NCBI GenBank assembly: GCA_947503715.1
Contig: CANNER010000003.1
Span: 310,001-374,000, forward strand
DNA from: an uncultured Caulobacterales bacterium
Lineage (GTDB): Bacteria > Pseudomonadota > Alphaproteobacteria > Caulobacterales > Maricaulaceae
Reading direction: 5' to 3'
Length of the DNA: 64,000 bases
Shown here: positions 15,067-23,651 of the stretch, in pieces
How positions within the stretch are numbered: the first letter of the stretch is position 1
Layout of the letters: each line of letters starts with the position of its first letter
Notes under the pieces: model-generated
The model's database searches: none
Told to the model about the DNA's origin: nothing
Seen by the model: the letters and a program-made list of their open reading frames with translations, nothing else
Translations under genes and position numbers: made by a program

Positions 15067-16586
15067 CCCGCTCCGAGGAGAAGTTCAGCCGCCCGCACAG
15101 ACGCTTCGACTATCAGGTCCGACTCTATTCCGATCACAATGGAGAGAATGGCAAGTGTCCAAATAGGGATCAGCATCGCGAGGGGGGCTTCATTGCGTTT
15201 GACGACAGCCCCGTCCACTTCCGGCGGAGATTGGAAATAGGCAATCAGCAAGAGCCGTCCAATATAGACGAGCGCGAGGATGGAGGTCAGCATGATGACG
15301 CCCACGGCCCACCACCAGCCCGCATCTGCCGCCGCGCCTGCGAGATTAATTTTGGACACAAATCCGGCTGTGAACGGTACGCCAATTAGAGACAGGCCGG
15401 AGATCGTAAAGGCGCCCATGGTCAGTGGCATGGTCTTTCCAAGGCCACGGAAGTCTTCCATTCGGGTGATGCCGAACCGGTACCACATCGCGCCAAGGGC
15501 GAGGAATAATCCACCCTTAATAATCGCATGATTGAGAATATGGAGATAACCCGCCGCAACGGAGGCCGTTGTCGCAATACCAATACCGAGCAGCATATAG
15601 CCAACTTGTGCCACAGAACTAAAGGCCAGCATCCGCCGCACATCCGTCTGGAAAATTGCCGTCAGTGACGCAAACAACATTCCGATCACACCCAGCCCGA
15701 CCAGGACAAACATGAGGACATCTGCAACATAGGCAAAGCTCGGATCAAAGACGAAGAAGGTGAAACGCAGCAACAGGTAGAGCGCTGCTTTCGTCGCTGT
15801 CGAGGCGAGGAACGCCGTCACCGGCGTCGGGGAATGCGCATAGGCCCCCGGCAGCCATGTATGAAGCGGGAACATGGCGAGTTTCAGTCCCAGACCGATA
15901 ATGATAAAGCCAAAGGCCACTTTCGCGACACGCGACCCACCGTCTAAATCCGCCAAAATCCGCGCCATATCCGCCATATTGAGCGTGCCCGTCTCCATAT
16001 AAAGAAAGCCAATCCCGATAACGAAGAACGTCGCGCCGATAGACCCTAGAATTAGATAATTATAAGCGGCAGATAAGGCCCGACGGTCCCGCGCCGCGCC
16101 CATGGCGACCAGCGTGTAGGTCGAAATAGAGGACACTTCGAGGAAGACAAAAACGTTAAACGCATCGCCCGTCACGACCATCCCAAGCAAGCCGGCGATA
16201 CAGAGCAGAAAAGCCGCATAAAAAGGCGCGCGCTTATTCGGTTTGATCTCCGCAATCGTCGCGGGCAGCGCATAAATCACCGTGATAAACGCCATGAGCG
16301 CGACCAAGAGGACGAGCGGCGCATTCAACGCGTCAATGTAAAGAGAAATTCCATGCGGCGGAGCCCAGCCGCCCATTTTATAAATAAAGGTGCCGACCTC
16401 TATATTATAAAGCGCGATACCAAAGGCCGTCACGGTCAGGATTGCCGTGACGATAAAGGTCGAAATCCACCCAATCCGCTTATTTGGCAGCAGCGCCGTC
16501 ACCGCCGCCATAAGCAGGGGTAGAGCCATGAGAAAGCCGGGACCGTGCACGAGGAGCCAGTCCGGAAAATAATTAAGAAGGGCCAT
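15063..16586 (-). CDS. mnhD: Mrp/Mnh antiporter subunit D
   Basis: 507 residues, the normal size for MrpD/MnhD. TM5 Glu is in 'FNVFVFLEVSSISTYTLVAMG', TM7 Lys in 'GLGLKLAMFPLHTWLPGAYAHSPTPVTAFLASTATKAALYLLLRF' (with the second Lys in TM8) and TM12 Lys in 'AGFVSKINL'. The segment 'HTWLPGAYAHSP.PVTAFL' is typical of MrpD. Its ATG shares one base with the mnhC stop (TGATG). It acts with MrpA-like subunits in a hetero-oligomeric Na+(K+)/H+ antiporter. Confidence 0.92.
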   Translation of the reverse strand: MALLNYFPDWLLVHGPGFLMALPLLMAAVTALLPNKRIGWISTFIVTAILTVTAFGIALYNIEVGTFIYKMGGWAPPHGISLYIDALNAPLVLLVALMAFITVIYALPATIAEIKPNKRAPFYAAFLLCIAGLLGMVVTGDAFNVFVFLEVSSISTYTLVAMGAARDRRALSAAYNYLILGSIGATFFVIGIGFLYMETGTLNMADMARILADLDGGSRVAKVAFGFIIIGLGLKLAMFPLHTWLPGAYAHSPTPVTAFLASTATKAALYLLLRFTFFVFDPSFAYVADVLMFVLVGLGVIGMLFASLTAIFQTDVRRMLAFSSVAQVGYMLLGIGIATTASVAAGYLHILNHAIIKGGLFLALGAMWYRFGITRMEDFRGLGKTMPLTMGAFTISGLSLIGVPFTAGFVSKINLAGAAADAGWWWAVGVIMLTSILALVYIGRLLLIAYFQSPPEVDGAVVKRNEAPLAMLIPIWTLAILSIVIGIESDLIVEASVRAAELLLGAG

Positions 16587-17062
16587 CAGTCCGCCGTACC
16601 TTCCAAATTATAAATGAAATCTGCCGCCTCGATCTCGTCTTCCTCAATGGTGTGATACACTTCGCGGATACGCACGACGAGCGCGAGACCAATGGCCAGT
16701 GTCGCCACACCCACCACAATCGCGGTCAGGATCAGGACATGCGGTAGCGGGTTTGAATAAATAACATCACTGCCCGGCCCCGGAAGAATATAGGACGCAT
16801 CCCCCGCAGCCACGGAAATCGGGCCGTCGAGCAGTGCATAACCGTCCTCATCGTAACCATATTTTTTATCTTCCAGCAGGATGGGGGGTTGCCCGCCCTT
16901 AATCTTGCTGATCGTGATATAAAGCAGGAAGACAGAGGTCTGAAACACGGAGAGACCGGCAAGTTTTTTAATGAGGTTCCGCGAGGCGAAAATCGTATAG
17001 AGTCCCGTCATCATCAAAATTATGACAATCACATAATTATATTGTGCAAATAATTCAGCCAT
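16586..17062 (-). CDS. mnhC: Mrp/Mnh antiporter subunit C (NuoK-like)
   Basis: 158 residues from the ATG at 17062; a TTG three codons upstream was not preferred because it overlaps the mnhB stop. Three membrane helices with the NuoK/MrpC pattern: 'IILMMTGLYTIFASRNLIKKLAGLSVFQTSVFLLYI' and 'PLPHVLILTAIVVGVATLAIGLALVVRI' (compare 'dPlpqALvLTaIVIg.a.ta..l.l..r'). The soluble loop between helices 2 and 3 (about residues 55-105, acidic, 'EDKKYGYDEDGYALLDG') is longer than in typical MrpC (~115 residues), giving the extra length. Confidence 0.92.
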   Translation of the reverse strand: MAELFAQYNYVIVIILMMTGLYTIFASRNLIKKLAGLSVFQTSVFLLYITISKIKGGQPPILLEDKKYGYDEDGYALLDGPISVAAGDASYILPGPGSDVIYSNPLPHVLILTAIVVGVATLAIGLALVVRIREVYHTIEEDEIEAADFIYNLEGTAD

Positions 17063-17064
17063 GA

Positions 17065-17559
17065 CTACCAATCCTCGTCCGAGGTTTCGGGCTGACGAGA
17101 GCCGAAGGCATAAAATATTGCAATCATAACGGATGTCACAGCGCAGAGCACACCGAGTTCAATCGCGATAATCCCGTAATGCTGTCCCGAAATTGCATTT
17201 TCATTCAATACGGAATAATTTAGAAACTCGCCGCCCTTGAGGAAAGAGACCACACCGGTCCCGCCATAGAGCAAGACACCCAGCGACATGCCCACACGAA
17301 TGAGCCAGGGCGGAAAGGCCCGCTTGGCTTCGTCCAATCCGAAAATCAACGCATAGAGAATGACGGAGGCCGCGAGGATAACGCCGGCTTGGAATCCACC
17401 GCCCGCACTATATTCGCCGTGAAAATGGACGTAAAATCCAAAAATCGCGATTAGCGGAATGAGGAATTTAGAAATCACCCGCAGCAGAACATGCGGATCC
17501 CGCGCCGCATAGGCATGGGGCAGTTCAGACTCTGTCATTTTGGGATCAGGCGCGCTCAT
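17065..17559 (-). CDS. mnhB: Mrp/Mnh antiporter subunit B
   Basis: 164 residues. Contains the MrpB signature 'YVHFHGEYSAGGGFQAGVILAASVILYAL' (family: 'h.HG...PGGGFqgG...a.a'), four predicted helices and an N-terminal cytosolic segment. The ATG overlaps the upstream stop by 4 bases, and the stop lies 2 bases before mnhC. It is a structural membrane subunit of the antiporter complex. Confidence 0.93.
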   Translation of the reverse strand: MSAPDPKMTESELPHAYAARDPHVLLRVISKFLIPLIAIFGFYVHFHGEYSAGGGFQAGVILAASVILYALIFGLDEAKRAFPPWLIRVGMSLGVLLYGGTGVVSFLKGGEFLNYSVLNENAISGQHYGIIAIELGVLCAVTSVMIAIFYAFGSRQPETSDEDW

Positions 17560-18242
17560 GTCTCGGCCTCCCCGCTCTTTTTCTTATCTTCAGAGCGGTT
17601 ATCTTTGGCATAGGCAGCAGAAGGGGCGGAGCGGTCATTGACGACCTGTCCGTTGGGGCGCGCAACCCAACGGCCCGCATTTCCGTTCAAACCGAGCAAG
17701 AGCAACACGCCCAATCCGGCGGCAAAAATCACGACAACTTCGCCAAATGTGTCATAGCCGCGATAGCTGCCGAGGACAGCCGTCACGACATTCGGGATTT
17801 GCACTTCCTCCGCCGTTTTCGCGAGATAATCCGTCCCGACATATGAATTTGCAGGCGAATTGGCGTCCCCAAAGGCCGGCATATCGCCCACCGCCCAGAG
17901 CATTGCTGCCCCCGCGAGACAGACAACAATGAATGCCCCGAGTTGACGGTTCATGGGAACCGGCGTTGACTTCCGATCCGCGAGCAACATGGCCGAGAGC
18001 ATAAGAACGGTGGACACGCCTGCGCCCACAGCAGCTTCTGTAAAGGCCACGTCCACCGCATCTAGCGAGACAAACCATGCGGCACAAACAAGCGAATAGA
18101 CACCTTGCAACATCACAACAGCAAAGAGCGACCGCATCCGCACAATCGCAAAGGCGACGACCACAAGCAGCGCCATCAAAGAAATATCTAGTAGGAGGAC
18201 CGGTACGGCGAAAACCGGCTCAGCGGCGGCAAAGAGGGTCAT
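17556..18242 (-). CDS. Mrp subunit equivalent to the MrpA C-terminus (MbhD/MbhE, DUF4040)
   Basis: 228 residues. The first half has the MbhD motif 'AVDVAFTEAAVGAGVSTVLML' (family 'aPDVAlTEaavGagl'), the second the MbhE motif 'NVVTAVLGSYRGYDTFGEVVVIFAAGLGVLLLL' (family 'N.Vt.iL.dfRgfDTlGE'). In canonical Mrp these two domains form the C-terminus of MrpA; here they are a separate gene, as in group 2-like and Mbh-like operons. The C-terminal tail (KDNRSEDKKKSGEAE) is charged and probably cytosolic. Overlaps mnhG and mnhB by 4 bases each. Confidence 0.9.
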   Translation of the reverse strand: MTLFAAAEPVFAVPVLLLDISLMALLVVVAFAIVRMRSLFAVVMLQGVYSLVCAAWFVSLDAVDVAFTEAAVGAGVSTVLMLSAMLLADRKSTPVPMNRQLGAFIVVCLAGAAMLWAVGDMPAFGDANSPANSYVGTDYLAKTAEEVQIPNVVTAVLGSYRGYDTFGEVVVIFAAGLGVLLLLGLNGNAGRWVARPNGQVVNDRSAPSAAYAKDNRSEDKKKSGEAET

Positions 18243-18649
18243 GTTCCGTCCTCCTCTACATCCGGTAGGGAATATTTGCCGAGCACAGGTTTAACTCCCG
18301 CCTTATAGGCCGCATGGGCAATCGCATGTGTCGCTGTCGGGCTCGTGATCAGCAGGAAAAATGCGACGAGCAGGAGTTTCAGAACCATTTGCAGACTGTC
18401 ACTCTGGAAGATCAAAGCGATGAGAATCAGCTCCGCCCCCAGCGTATCAGTCATCCCCGCCGCGTGAAGCCGCGTGAAAAAATCGGGCAAGCGCAAGACG
18501 CCAATCGTGCCCGCCATGACGAAAAATAAGCCCGTCACCATGGAGATTATCGTCCCCACATTCCGCAGCAATCCAACCCAATCGATAGAGTGTGTCACAG
18601 CCGCCGTGTCGGCAGCCACAGCGCCGAACAGAATAAATGCACTCATCAT
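18239..18649 (-). CDS. mnhG: Mrp/Mnh antiporter subunit G
   Basis: 136 residues from the ATG at 18649; an in-frame TTG at 18655 overlaps the mnhF stop and is less likely. The MrpG core is clear: 'GTIGVLRLPDFFTRLHAAGMTDTLGAELILIALI' (family 'G.iGllRfPDvytRlHaat.adTLG'), then 'KLLLVAFFLLITSPTATHAIAHAAYKAGV'. Three helices. An acidic C-terminal tail (DVEEDGT) follows. Part of the translationally coupled operon. Confidence 0.93.
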   Translation of the reverse strand: MMSAFILFGAVAADTAAVTHSIDWVGLLRNVGTIISMVTGLFFVMAGTIGVLRLPDFFTRLHAAGMTDTLGAELILIALIFQSDSLQMVLKLLLVAFFLLITSPTATHAIAHAAYKAGVKPVLGKYSLPDVEEDGT

Positions 18650-18651
18650 GC

Positions 18652-18960
18652 TCAACGCTCCGACTCGTCATTGACCATGAGGGTCACATTCAGGGCGCGG
18701 TAATTAAAAAATTTCAGCACGGCAATTGTCGCGATAAAATTCATCAACGCATAGAGCATTGCAATATCGACCCCATCAGGACGACCAATGATGAAACAAA
18801 AAACGCAGAGAAAGAGAACCGTCTTCGTCCCGAACGAGTTCACGGCGAGCAGGCGATCATAAAGCGTTGGCCCACCGATCAGACGTGTCAACATCATGGC
18901 CATAGACACGATGATGAGGAACGCGCTCCCCAGCATAAAATATCCAATAAAGGGCGTCAT
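18652..18960 (-). CDS. mnhF: Mrp/Mnh antiporter subunit F
   Basis: 102 residues from the ATG at 18960, which overlaps the mnhE stop by 4 bases; the longer frame to 18984 lies inside mnhE. Three helices with the MrpF pattern 'MMLTRLIGGPTLYDRLLAVNSFGTKTVLFL' (family 'lyRll.GPt..DRvlA.d.lgt') and 'DIAMLYALMNFIATIAVLKFF'. Role as in the family: a small membrane subunit needed for complex stability. Confidence 0.93.
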   Translation of the reverse strand: MTPFIGYFMLGSAFLIIVSMAMMLTRLIGGPTLYDRLLAVNSFGTKTVLFLCVFCFIIGRPDGVDIAMLYALMNFIATIAVLKFFNYRALNVTLMVNDESER

Positions 18961-19421
18961 TCCACATGCTCCCCAATGGCCCAAGCGGAGCGTTTGCCCA
19001 TATCCGTAAAATCTTCCGGCGCGGACATCTCGGCGAGCAGAGCGTGGACTAGGATATGATCGTCCTCCATCGACACGCTGACTGTTCCGGGGGTGAGCGT
19101 GATGGAATTGGCAAACATGACTTTGCCAATATCGCTTTTCTGCGGGGTCGGGATTTTCGTCATGGTCGGCGAAATGTTGAGGTTTGGCGAGAGAACAGCC
19201 CGCACAACTGCAATGTTAGCTTTGATAATCTCAATGAATAACCAGACGAAATAGGACAAAGTCTGCGGAATGGTCGTATAAGGCGCCGTTTCGTGATCCA
19301 GAATGCGCATGCGAACAGCCATCCACATCGTCAGGCCAATGGAAAACGCGCCCAGTGTCAGTAGGAGCGGCTTAAAATATCCCGACAGGGTCATCCACGT
19401 TGTGATGAGGGCCAGAAGCAA
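18957..19421 (-). CDS. mnhE: Mrp/Mnh antiporter subunit E, first gene of the operon
   Basis: 154 residues from a TTG at 19421. MrpE features: 'QTLSYFVWLFIEIIKANIAVVRAVL' and 'GKVMFANSITLTPGTVSVSMEDDHILVHAL' (family 'va..iLAnsITLTPGTlsvdv..d...VHal'). No Shine-Dalgarno precedes the TTG. A strong AAGGGAG (19455-19449) is correctly spaced for a CTG at 19442, which would add VLLRYSFI-like codons (LLRYSFIL) completing the usual first membrane helix, so translation may start at 19442. No ATG is available before an in-frame stop. First gene of a ten-gene unit ending at mucR. Confidence 0.88.
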   Translation of the reverse strand: MLLALITTWMTLSGYFKPLLLTLGAFSIGLTMWMAVRMRILDHETAPYTTIPQTLSYFVWLFIEIIKANIAVVRAVLSPNLNISPTMTKIPTPQKSDIGKVMFANSITLTPGTVSVSMEDDHILVHALLAEMSAPEDFTDMGKRSAWAIGEHVE

Positions 19422-19516
19422 TATGAAACTATAGCGTAACAGAACTCACTCCCTTGATTTGCACCGTCTTTAGCGGGCGAATCGAAAGGGTTAAAGGCTA
19501 AAGGCCCCTGTTTTTG

Positions 19517-20779
19517 CTATCCCTTGTGGGAAAAAACCAAGGCTGCCGTAATGGCCGCCGCGCCAAACTCTTCTTCGCGCGGAATCACACCATTTTTGAT
19601 GTAGCGCAAGACATCCGCATTCAGGGACGCGGTCAGGGACCAGTTCCAATAGCGCAGGACCGTCTGGGCCTTATCCGTCGAAATCGTGTCATAGGTTTCC
19701 ATGACGCGTTTCAGGTCCGGATGCATGGACCCATCCAGATCGTGCAGCGGGCGTTTCAGCGCGCGCCAAAATTTATTGATATAATCCCGCTTTAATCCAG
19801 GAGCCTTGCAGAGAATGGCAATCGCCTCCCCGCCCTTATCCGTCAGGATTTGCGCGCCCGTCGCGGGCTTCACGCCGGACATATATGAAATTTCTTCCGT
19901 CAGCTTCCGTGTCAGGCCCTGCACTTCCGCCGTTTCAATCGCATGTTCCAATCCGTCAAAATCAGACCGCGTTATGGCCGCGCGGTTCCGCTGTCGCCGT
20001 TCGATAAATTGTAGCGCTTTTCGCACACCTGCATCCGTCCAGCCATCGGCGGCAGCTTTTGGGAAGAGGTCCTGACAGGTTTCTTGCAGGACGTGTCGCG
20101 TGACACCGAACCGATGCAAAATCTTCTTCCGATTGGCCGCATCCGCCCACCAGAACATCGTCAATCCGTGAGAGGGGCGAAGCTCATCGCGTTTGATGAG
20201 AAGTTCAACATAGGTCTGATGAGAGCGCGAAACAGTTAAGATACGTTGCAGCGCGGTCTCACTGAAATTTGCGCCTTTATTTTTCAGAAGCGTTTCGACG
20301 ACGTCCTCTTCGAGGAACTCAACCATGGCATCGACAACCGAGTCGGTGATTTTACGACGCTTAGCAATCACTGCTCGATGCGCAGAGGAGACTTTATGCG
20401 CGATTTGGATGAGGTCAGAGTCGGTCAGGGATCGGCTCTCTTCCAAAATATGTTTTGCGACGCGGATTTCATCTTTGGCGAGAATGACGAGAATGGTCCG
20501 CGGAGCCTCGTTCAACATGACGAGGCGTTTGGCGACAGATTCGCGAATATCGACATCCGCACTGCGTAGGAGTTCGACGAGAACATCCCCCGCCATATGG
20601 CGTTCCTGCGGCGTTAATTGGCTGGCCGGAATGCAGATAACATCGGCAAGACGTTTGGCGAGTTGACGCCGTACGGCAGCATCATCTTCGACCTCCGTTG
20701 CAACATCTTTTAACGCCATAGCCACCGTGCTGGAGCCATCTTCGTTCATCTGAGATATGGCTAATCCGGCCATGCGCAT
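19517..20779 (-). CDS. DUF2336 protein
   Basis: 420 residues, nearly all helical. It fits the DUF2336 family of alphaproteobacteria: an N-terminal HEAT-like repeat region ('LAKRLADVICIPASQLTPQERHMAGDVLVELLRSADVDIRESVAKRLVMLNEAPRTILVILAKDEIRVAKHILEES', about residues 40-115), then 'DSDLIQIAHKVSSAHRAVIAKRRKITDSVVDAMVE', the usual 'L..i......h..aIA.R..ls..V.daLv' block. The molecular function is not established. The gene is separated from mnhE by 95 bases and is divergent from the oligopeptidase gene. Start ATG at 20779, with another ATG two codons later. Confidence 0.85.
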   Translation of the reverse strand: MRMAGLAISQMNEDGSSTVAMALKDVATEVEDDAAVRRQLAKRLADVICIPASQLTPQERHMAGDVLVELLRSADVDIRESVAKRLVMLNEAPRTILVILAKDEIRVAKHILEESRSLTDSDLIQIAHKVSSAHRAVIAKRRKITDSVVDAMVEFLEEDVVETLLKNKGANFSETALQRILTVSRSHQTYVELLIKRDELRPSHGLTMFWWADAANRKKILHRFGVTRHVLQETCQDLFPKAAADGWTDAGVRKALQFIERRQRNRAAITRSDFDGLEHAIETAEVQGLTRKLTEEISYMSGVKPATGAQILTDKGGEAIAILCKAPGLKRDYINKFWRALKRPLHDLDGSMHPDLKRVMETYDTISTDKAQTVLRYWNWSLTASLNADVLRYIKNGVIPREEEFGAAAITAALVFSHKG

Positions 20780-20925
20780 CCGTTTCGTGAAAGTCAGTTA
20801 GGGCTAGGTCTAAACGGATAGGGTTAATGGAGGGTGACTTCCGGGACCTAACAAAGATGTTTTCACAACGCCCCTGTTATTCCCCCGCACACGCGACTAT
20901 CTCCACCCTATAAGAGGAGGCTCGC

Positions 20926-23019
20926 ATGAAAACCAATCCCGTACAGCCCGCACCAAGCGCTGAGAAACGCCCACATCATCAGACCCGGTTTGAGACGGAA
21001 TGGACGGATGATTATGCGTGGATGAAGGACGCGAATTGGCAGACGGTCATGCGTGACCCTTCGCAGCTTGCACGAGATATTCGTGCGCATTTAGAAACTG
21101 AAAACGCCTATACAGACGCCGCCCTCACCCCCCTATCAGACCTAAAAGATGCGATTTTTGGCGAGATGAAGGGACGGTTGGAACCGACAGCGCGGGGTGT
21201 GCCCATGCCGGACGGCGCCTATGCCTATTTCCATTTCTACCGTGAAGGCGATCAGCACGGCGTCTATGCGCGACAAGACGTGGCGGCGGCTGAACCGGAA
21301 GACGAAATCATTCTGGATTGCGACGCACTGGCCAAAGGCACATCTTTTTTTGATATCGGGGATGTCTCGCACAGCCCCGATCATAAATGGCTCGCCTATT
21401 CCGTGGATGAAAAAGGCAGCGAAAACTATGCAGTCTTCCTACGCGATCTCGCCTCGGGCCAGGTTCATGGGACGGGGATTGACCGCTCGGCTGGCGCCCT
21501 CGTCTGGGCCGCAAATGGCCGGACGCTCTTCTGGGTGGAACGCGATGAAAACCAACGTCCCTATGCCGTGCGGTTCAAGGATGTGTTTGATGCGCGGGGC
21601 AAAATCCACACCGCCTATGAGGAACAAGATCCCGGCTTTTTCGTCAGTGTCGGCAGTTCAGATGATGAACGCTTCATCGAAATCAGCGCCCACAATCACA
21701 CGACGAGCGAGATTCACCGCATCCCCTCCATTGATCCCAGCACGCCGCCCACATGTTTTTCGAAGCGCCAAGCGGGATTGGAATATTCCCTCCATGATCA
21801 GGGCGGCACGACCTATATTCTGACCAATCAGGGCGGCGCCGTCGATTTCGCCGTCATGACAGGCAAAGCCGGAGACGCGCCGACGGACTGGCAGCCTTTC
21901 ATTCCGCATAAACCTGGAACGCTCATCCTCGGCATGGAAACCTTCTCGCGCTGGCTCGTCCGGTTGGAACGCGAAAACGCCCTGCCCCAAATCATTATTC
22001 GCGATATGGAGAACGGCGCAGAACACGCTATTGCGATGCCGGAAGCCGCCTATGGGCTTGGCATTAAATCGGGTTATGAATACGAAACGGACACGCTCTA
22101 TTTCAGCTATTCCTCCCCGTCCCGCCCCGGCACGGTTTACCGATACGATATGAACACGCGCGAACGTGAGACTGTCCGCGTACAAGTCGTGCCCTCCGGA
22201 CATAATCCTGAAGACTATCGCGTTGAACGGATTTCAATCACGGCAAGAGATGGTGAGTCTATTCCCGTCACGATTTTGGCGCGGAAAGATGTCGAAACTG
22301 ACGGGAGCAATCCGCTTCTGCTCTATGGCTATGGGTCTTATGGGATCACCATTCCCGCAGGGTTTAGAACGCATATACTGTCGCTCGTGGATCGCGGTAC
22401 GGTCTATGCGATTGCGCATATTCGAGGCGGACAAGCCAAAGGGTATCAGTGGTATCTGGACGGCAAACTTGAGAAGAAGATAAATACGTTCAACGATTTC
22501 GTCGATGCCGGGCGCGCGCTGGCAGAACTCGGTTGGACATCTGAAGGCCGGATCGTTGCCCATGGTGGCTCAGCGGGAGGCTTGCTCGTCGGGGCGGCGG
22601 TTAATCAGGCGCCGGAGATTTTCGCGGGCGTCATCGCAGCCGTTCCCTTTGTTGATGTCCTCAACACGATGAGCGACACGGAACTCCCCCTCACCCCGCC
22701 GGAATGGCCGGAATGGGGCAACCCGATCACGGACGCCGCCGCCTTCCATCGTCTACGCAATTACAGCCCCTATGATAATGTTAAAGCGAAAGCCTATCCG
22801 CCCATGCTAATCACAGGCGGGTTGACCGACCCCCGGGTAACCTATTGGGAGCCCGCAAAATGGGCCGCGAAACTCCGCGATCGCCAAACGAGCGACGCCC
22901 CGATTTTACTCAAGATAAATATGGAAGCCGGACATCAGGGCGAAAGCGGGCGTTATGACAGTTTGAAAGAAACCGCGCTGGAATATGCCTTCGCAGTGGA
23001 TTGTATGGGGTTGAGTTAG
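20926..23019 (+). CDS. ptrB: Oligopeptidase B, prolyl oligopeptidase family (S9A)
   Basis: 697 residues, the usual size. The N-terminal segment and seven-bladed propeller (to about residue 420) begin 'RPHHQTRFETEWTDDYAWMKD', and the C-terminal alpha/beta hydrolase domain carries the triad Ser549 in GGSAGG, Asp635 in 'GGLTDPRVTYWEPAKWAAKLR' and His670 in 'AGHQGESGRY'. The acidic 'PEWPEWGNP' region and overall motifs match PtrB, which cleaves peptides after Lys/Arg in the cytoplasm. No signal peptide. RBS GAGGAGG precedes the ATG. The stop overlaps the end of the convergent TonB-like gene by 4 bases. Confidence 0.93.
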   Translation: MKTNPVQPAPSAEKRPHHQTRFETEWTDDYAWMKDANWQTVMRDPSQLARDIRAHLETENAYTDAALTPLSDLKDAIFGEMKGRLEPTARGVPMPDGAYAYFHFYREGDQHGVYARQDVAAAEPEDEIILDCDALAKGTSFFDIGDVSHSPDHKWLAYSVDEKGSENYAVFLRDLASGQVHGTGIDRSAGALVWAANGRTLFWVERDENQRPYAVRFKDVFDARGKIHTAYEEQDPGFFVSVGSSDDERFIEISAHNHTTSEIHRIPSIDPSTPPTCFSKRQAGLEYSLHDQGGTTYILTNQGGAVDFAVMTGKAGDAPTDWQPFIPHKPGTLILGMETFSRWLVRLERENALPQIIIRDMENGAEHAIAMPEAAYGLGIKSGYEYETDTLYFSYSSPSRPGTVYRYDMNTRERETVRVQVVPSGHNPEDYRVERISITARDGESIPVTILARKDVETDGSNPLLLYGYGSYGITIPAGFRTHILSLVDRGTVYAIAHIRGGQAKGYQWYLDGKLEKKINTFNDFVDAGRALAELGWTSEGRIVAHGGSAGGLLVGAAVNQAPEIFAGVIAAVPFVDVLNTMSDTELPLTPPEWPEWGNPITDAAAFHRLRNYSPYDNVKAKAYPPMLITGGLTDPRVTYWEPAKWAAKLRDRQTSDAPILLKINMEAGHQGESGRYDSLKETALEYAFAVDCMGLS

Positions 23020-23642
23020 AACCCCGGCGGGAGGGGTAAGAGATCTCCAGTCTCGTCGTGAAGATCAAATCGAATGAAAGTTTCCTTGGCCGTTCTCACC
23101 ACAGGTTCATATCGCCACGTGCGTAAAGACTTTATCGAAACGTCTTTTAAGCTTTCATCCGTGCAGAGAATGACCTTCACATTCGTGGGTTTACCTTGCG
23201 CAGAAATATCAAATTTTAACCTACAATACCCGGAATGATTACCCCTTAGAAAACGTGGAGGAAATGTCGGAGGACTGCGCGGCACATGATAGTCATGTGC
23301 TGCCTCTTTCGAGCGGAAATCTATATCCAATTTGGCCGTATCAAATTTGGGTGTCCTGAGTTTAATATCAGGAAATCCCGGCCCTTCTTGAATTTTTGGA
23401 TAGACACAATAATCCTGCGAAACAGGGCGCTCTGGGATTAGATATATATTAAAGACATCCGAAGCCCTCAAATTTCGATCCGTGTCAGCCCCATCTGATC
23501 GCCCCGCAAATGCAAAAGAGGAAACCTCGCGGGGCGCAATACTCATGCTTTCCATATCTGAACGCAAATATACTGCGCCGCAGATGGCAGCGACACTCAC
23601 AGCCATCGCCGCGATGACGACACAAACCCCCAACTTTAACAC
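23016..23642 (-). CDS. Divergent TonB-like C-terminal domain protein
   Basis: 208 residues. An N-terminal hydrophobic helix (GVCVVIAAMAVSVAAICGAVYL) anchors or exports it. The C-terminus (about 125-208) is a TonB C-terminal fold closely parallel to the two genes at 23652 and 26217: 'SPPTFPPRFLRGNHSGYCRLKFDISAQGKPTNVKVILC' and 'SIKSLRTWRYEP', ending 'GDLLPLPPGF'. It lacks the Pro-rich periplasm-spanning stretch and the QPQDKS motif of the other two, so it may not work as a classical energy transducer. It lies 9 bases after the upstream tonB in the same orientation. Confidence 0.75.
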   Translation of the reverse strand: MLKLGVCVVIAAMAVSVAAICGAVYLRSDMESMSIAPREVSSFAFAGRSDGADTDRNLRASDVFNIYLIPERPVSQDYCVYPKIQEGPGFPDIKLRTPKFDTAKLDIDFRSKEAAHDYHVPRSPPTFPPRFLRGNHSGYCRLKFDISAQGKPTNVKVILCTDESLKDVSIKSLRTWRYEPVVRTAKETFIRFDLHDETGDLLPLPPGF

Positions 23643-23651
23643 GGAGCAGAC

